64,000 nucleotides of DNA. Source: a bacterium. GTDB lineage: Bacteria; Desulfobacterota; Deferrisomatia; Deferrisomatales; Deferrisomataceae. The position numbers and the translations under genes were made by a program. The notes under the pieces are model-generated. The model did not search any database and had not been told where the DNA came from. It saw only the letters and a list, made by a program, of their open reading frames with translations. How positions within the stretch are numbered: the first letter of the stretch is position 1; each line of letters opens with the position of its first letter. Positions 60,900-64,000 of this stretch are shown here, in pieces. Location: assembly GCA_027021615.1 (NCBI GenBank), contig JALUTY010000096.1, forward strand, positions 1 through 64,000, given 5' to 3'.

Positions 60900-62966
60900 A
60901 TGACGGTCAGGCTCACGTTCCGGGCACGGTTGGCGATTGTGGTAGCCGTGGTGCTGGTGGCTTTCGGAGGCCTAGGGGCCGCGGTGTGGCGTACGTTCGA
61001 GGCGTTGCGAAGTGCCCACGCGCAGACCGAGAGTCTCTCCAAGGCGTTGGACGAACTGAAAGAGACGCAGATCCGTCTACTGGGCCTGGTGGAAGACGTG
61101 ACCACGGGGCTGTCGTCCCACTCGTTGCCGGCAATTCAAAAGCGGATCGCTGCCCTGGAGAAGGAGCGTAAGGCGATCTTGGAGGGATGGCGGAGCCGTC
61201 TGGAGGGGGGCGAAGCGGCTGCGTTTGGGAGGGCCTCCAAGAGCGTGTCCTCTGTGGTCGGTCTGCTGGGAGAGTGGATCTCCAGCTGCCAAGCCCTGGG
61301 GCTGACCGAGAAAGAAGGAGTCAGGGGGGAGTTTCGGGAGTCGGCCCAGCGATTGGAACAGGGGTTGGAAGGGGCACGGCTGATCCAGGCACTGCTTCAG
61401 GTACGCCGGCGGGAGAAGGATTTTTTCCTGCGGGAAGACCCGGTCTACCTGGACAAGCAGCGGGAGGCCCTGGGACTCCTGCGCAAAGCCATTGAAGATC
61501 TTCCCTACGGGTCCGGGAAGCGCTTCGTGCCCCTGTTGGACCGGTACGATGCGGCTTTCCGTCGGGCGGCCGAGCTGGTGCTGAAGCGAAAGGATCTGGG
61601 CGACCGGCTGACCCAGGCGGTGGGCGAGTTCCGAGCGGCCTCCAAGGTCGCCGAGGATCGGATCGGTACCCGTCTTGGCGCCATCCGGGCTCAGGCAGGG
61701 CAGGCGATGATCCGCACCCAGAGCACCGTAGCGATAGGGGGGATCGTCGTGGTGTCGGTGGTGCTCGTGCTGATGGTCTGGATCGGGGTCGGGACGACCC
61801 GCAGGTTGGACCGCACGATCGGGCTGCTGAAGGACCTGGCCGAGGGGGAGGGGGACCTCACCCAGAGGCTTCCTTTGCCGTACCTCAACTGCTCGCGCGT
61901 CAAGGACTGCGGGCACGAGGAGTGCGATTCGTTCGGCAAGAAGGAGGCGTGCTGGAGCCGCGTGGGGTCGATGCAGCCCATGCGGGAGCAGATCCGGTGC
62001 CCGGGGGTCCTGTCGGGCAAGGTGAAGGACTGCTCCGAGTGCCCCGTGTTCCGCGGTGCCCAAAGGGAGGAGTTCGACGAGCTCGCCAACTGGTTCAACA
62101 TCTTCGCGGACAAGATCCGGTTCCTGGTGGCCCAGGTGAAGACCTCGGCAGGGGAGCTGGCTGCGGTGTCCGAAGAGCTCTCGGCCACCACCACGCAGAT
62201 CGCATCGAGCAACGAGCAGGTGTCTCATCAGATCCAGGCCGTGGCCGCCAGCGGGGAGGAGATGGGGGGCACGGTGCGGGAGGTCGCCCAGAACGCGGCA
62301 GCCGTGGCCCGGGCGGCCGAGTCGGCCAACGCATGCGCATCGGACGCGGCGCACATGGTGCGGGCCACAGGGGAGGCCTTGAAGCGGATCGCGGCCACGG
62401 TGACCGAGGCGGGCACCGTGGTGGAGGGGCTGGGGAGCGAGGCGGAAAGGATCGACACGGTGATCCGGGCCATCGAGGACATCGCCGACCAGACCAACCT
62501 GCTGGCACTGAACGCGGCCATCGAGGCAGCCCGGGCCGGGGAGCACGGCCGCGGGTTCGCGGTGGTGGCCGACGAGGTGCGCAAGCTGGCCGAGAAGACC
62601 GTGAAGGCCACCCAGGAGATCGGCCAGACCATCGCAGGCATCCAGAGGGAAGCCAGCCGGGCCGTGGAAGCCATGGGAAAGGGCGTGGCCGGCGTGGAGG
62701 AGGGACGGGAGCTCGGGCAGAAGGCCGCGGCCGCCATGGCCGAGGTGGAGAACGAGGTAGCCGGCGCCGCAACCCAGGTTCAGCAGATCGCAGGAGCCAC
62801 CGAAGAGCTCACGGCCACGATCCAGAACCTGACCGTGAGCCTGGACCAGATTGCCCAAGGGGTGGGCGAGAACACCCGGGCCGGGGAGGAGATTGCCCGC
62901 ACAGCGGATACGGTGGCCCGAAAGGCCGACGACCTCCGGCACCTCACCGAGCGGTTCCGGACCTGA
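60900..62966 (+). CDS. methyl-accepting chemotaxis protein with Cys-rich insert
   Basis: This 688-residue receptor has TM1 (about 12-30), a helical periplasmic sensor of about 240 residues with [20 protein letters not shown] (as in HBM-type sensors), TM2 (about 272-300, [20 protein letters not shown]) and a HAMP-like segment. It is interrupted by a Cys-rich stretch at about 320-383: [40 protein letters not shown]. The signalling domain follows with the hairpin tip [19 protein letters not shown] (about 532-550). GGAGGAGAAACACC precedes the ATG. The Cys group resembles 'two-CW' type inserts and could bind a metal or iron-sulfur cluster. Confidence 0.88.
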   Translation: MTVRLTFRARLAIVVAVVLVAFGGLGAAVWRTFEALRSAHAQTESLSKALDELKETQIRLLGLVEDVTTGLSSHSLPAIQKRIAALEKERKAILEGWRSRLEGGEAAAFGRASKSVSSVVGLLGEWISSCQALGLTEKEGVRGEFRESAQRLEQGLEGARLIQALLQVRRREKDFFLREDPVYLDKQREALGLLRKAIEDLPYGSGKRFVPLLDRYDAAFRRAAELVLKRKDLGDRLTQAVGEFRAASKVAEDRIGTRLGAIRAQAGQAMIRTQSTVAIGGIVVVSVVLVLMVWIGVGTTRRLDRTIGLLKDLAEGEGDLTQRLPLPYLNCSRVKDCGHEECDSFGKKEACWSRVGSMQPMREQIRCPGVLSGKVKDCSECPVFRGAQREEFDELANWFNIFADKIRFLVAQVKTSAGELAAVSEELSATTTQIASSNEQVSHQIQAVAASGEEMGGTVREVAQNAAAVARAAESANACASDAAHMVRATGEALKRIAATVTEAGTVVEGLGSEAERIDTVIRAIEDIADQTNLLALNAAIEAARAGEHGRGFAVVADEVRKLAEKTVKATQEIGQTIAGIQREASRAVEAMGKGVAGVEEGRELGQKAAAAMAEVENEVAGAATQVQQIAGATEELTATIQNLTVSLDQIAQGVGENTRAGEEIARTADTVARKADDLRHLTERFRT

Positions 62967-63004
62967 GCCCCAGACCCCTGGGCTCACCGCCCGTGAGGGC
63001 CCGT

Positions 63005-63290
63005 TCATCGATCCGGCGATAAAACGGGCTCGCTTTTTCCAGAGGGCGGGGCAAGGGACCTACCTCCGGCCGGACACGAAGCCGGACTTGAGATCTGCCG
63101 CGCAGGGACAGGACAGGAGAGTTGGTTTCATTCCAGCTCCTCCAACGCATTGGAGTGCATACCGTTTCGTGGCTCAAACGCCGGAGGCGCTGCGCAGCGT
63201 AAGCCGGATGCCGCACTCACGCACGGCCGGAAGCAGGCCCCGCGCCCCTGCGGCCGCTTGCGCTTCTTTATCGCCGCCGGGTTAACAGTA
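63005..63290. repeat. large dispersed intergenic element, longest copy
   Basis: It contains all blocks of the family in order: AAAACGGGCTCGCTTTTTCC, GGCGGGGCAAGGGACCTACC, GATCTGCCGCGCAGGGACAG, TTGGTTTCATTCC, ATACCGTTTCGTGG, GCGCAGCGTAAGCCGGATGC and the block shared inverted with 15000-15060. The 62967-63380 interval has no gene. Confidence 0.7.
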
Positions 63291-63315
63291 CTTGCTCAGA
63301 GGGACCGGAACAGTT

Positions 63316-63341
63316 CGGCCGCACCCGAAGGAGTGCGGCCG
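63316..63341. other. stem-loop downstream of nuoN
   Basis: CGGCCGCAC and GTGCGGCCG pair over an 8-base loop, about 40 bp past the nuoN stop. No clear T-run follows, so termination is uncertain. Confidence 0.4.
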
Positions 63342-63380
63342 GGGACCACCCGAGGTCCAAGTCGATCGAATCCAGACGAA

Positions 63381-64000
63381 TCAAGCCGCCCACGCCAGAG
63401 CCCGCTGGAACCAACCCAGCACCGGCCCCGGCAGGGCGCCGATCACCAGAATGCCCACCACGAAGGCGCAGCCCAGGGCCCATCCCAAGGGCGACAGGAC
63501 CACGCGGCCAGCCGGCGGTGCCTCCCCTCCCTCCTCCTCGGGGCTGTAGGCCGCCTTCACCATCTTCAGGTAGTAGTAGATCGAGATCGCGGTGTTCAGG
63601 GCGCCGATGATCACCAGAGCCAGGTGCCCCTTCTCCAAGGCCGCGGCGAGCACGAAGAACTTGCCAGCAAACCCCACCGTGGGCGGGATGCCGGCCAGCC
63701 CGAACGCGGCCACGGCCAGCGTCAACGCCAGCAGCGGCGAGCGCCGGTACAGCCCCCGCAGGTTGGCCAGGGTCACGTTCTCGCCCCGGGGCGCCAGGGC
63801 GTAGATCACGTGGAACAGGGCCAGGTTCATGACCAGGTAGCCGGCCACGTAGTACAGCGCGCCGGCGTACCCCCGCACGGTGCCCGCCAGGATCCCGGCC
63901 ACCATGAACCCGGCGTGGGAGATTGAGGAGTAGGCCAGAAGCCGCTTCAGGTCCTCCTGCACCAGGGCGGCCAGGTTGCCGTAGGTCATGGAGAGCACGG
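63381..64000 (-). CDS. nuoN: NADH-quinone oxidoreductase subunit N, C-terminal part (cut by window edge)
   Basis: The open frame continues past the right edge. About 206 residues are visible with GNLAALVQEDLKRLLAYSSI, SHAGFMVAGILAG, PLLALTLAVAAFGLAGIPPT and VGFAGKFFVLAAALEKGHLA, the proton-antiporter-like core of NuoN (ND2) of complex I, including the Lys in the TM helix. The last helices and the stop at 63381 are complete. As the last nuo gene it should follow the rest of the operon to the right. Confidence 0.92.
   Translation of the reverse strand, partial: VLSMTYGNLAALVQEDLKRLLAYSSISHAGFMVAGILAGTVRGYAGALYYVAGYLVMNLALFHVIYALAPRGENVTLANLRGLYRRSPLLALTLAVAAFGLAGIPPTVGFAGKFFVLAAALEKGHLALVIIGALNTAISIYYYLKMVKAAYSPEEEGGEAPPAGRVVLSPLGWALGCAFVVGILVIGALPGPVLGWFQRALAWAA

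Overview
This 64 kb window is GC-rich chromosomal DNA from a Gram-negative bacterium. Outer-membrane porin-like and TolC proteins, RND efflux, an NtrC-type two-component system, a PEP-CTERM protein with its TPR lipoprotein, and the LarE/LarB pair together suggest a deltaproteobacterial (Desulfobacterota) lineage such as Deferrisoma. That placement is an inference; no 16S rRNA is present. I saw no rRNA, tRNA, CRISPR array or intact transposase. Many very long antisense reading frames are GC-driven shadows.

1-30 kb is a heavy-metal (probably copper) island. A leftward operon (7111 to 2589) encodes a membrane protein, YHS and small membrane proteins and a CopA-like P-type ATPase with four N-terminal Cys-rich modules; a broken HepT/MNT toxin-antitoxin-like pair lies beyond it. 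A rightward operon (20396 to 29756) encodes two TolC-like proteins, a CusB-like adaptor, a CusA-like RND pump, a PII-like protein and a Met-rich secreted protein. Between them lie a sensor kinase and sigma-54 activator (16021-18544), two tiny paralogous secreted CxC proteins (15385-15701), a Cys-rich secreted protein, a frameshifted HMA gene, a porin-like protein and several secreted proteins of unknown role. GG-N10-GC (sigma-54) promoter candidates precede the P-type ATPase operon, the efflux operon, the tiny-protein operon, one hypothetical gene and a putative ~80-nt terminator-ended small RNA (14818-14898). I infer that the island is a sigma-54 metal-stress regulon run by the resident two-component system.

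30-40 kb is a leftward information-processing block: rimP-nusA-infB-DUF503-rbfA-nrnA-truB-rpsO-pnp. A terminator-like hairpin sits directly in front of rimP. Upstream are a CACG-motif metal/arsenical-type permease behind a palindromic operator candidate, and an orphan TolC-family protein.

42-55 kb holds an unidentified Cys-rich protein, a divergent adenine-deaminase-like amidohydrolase, a ComEA-like HhH protein, and a possible small-molecule pathway: two FeeM-like N-acyltransferases, an acyl-AMP ligase, a cobalamin-type radical SAM protein and a PLP-dependent decarboxylase, followed by a small membrane-anchored protein and a redoxin.

55-64 kb contains larE-larB, a PEP-CTERM protein with a strong sigma-54 promoter candidate, a PrsT-like TPR lipoprotein, a 4HBT thioesterase, a chemoreceptor with a Cys-rich insert, and the truncated C-terminal part of nuoN at the right edge.

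Intergenic regions are seeded with at least three dispersed repeat families: an octamer array ending in a GGGCCGAAGGCCC hairpin, heptamer tandem repeats, and a larger element of about 200-250 bp.
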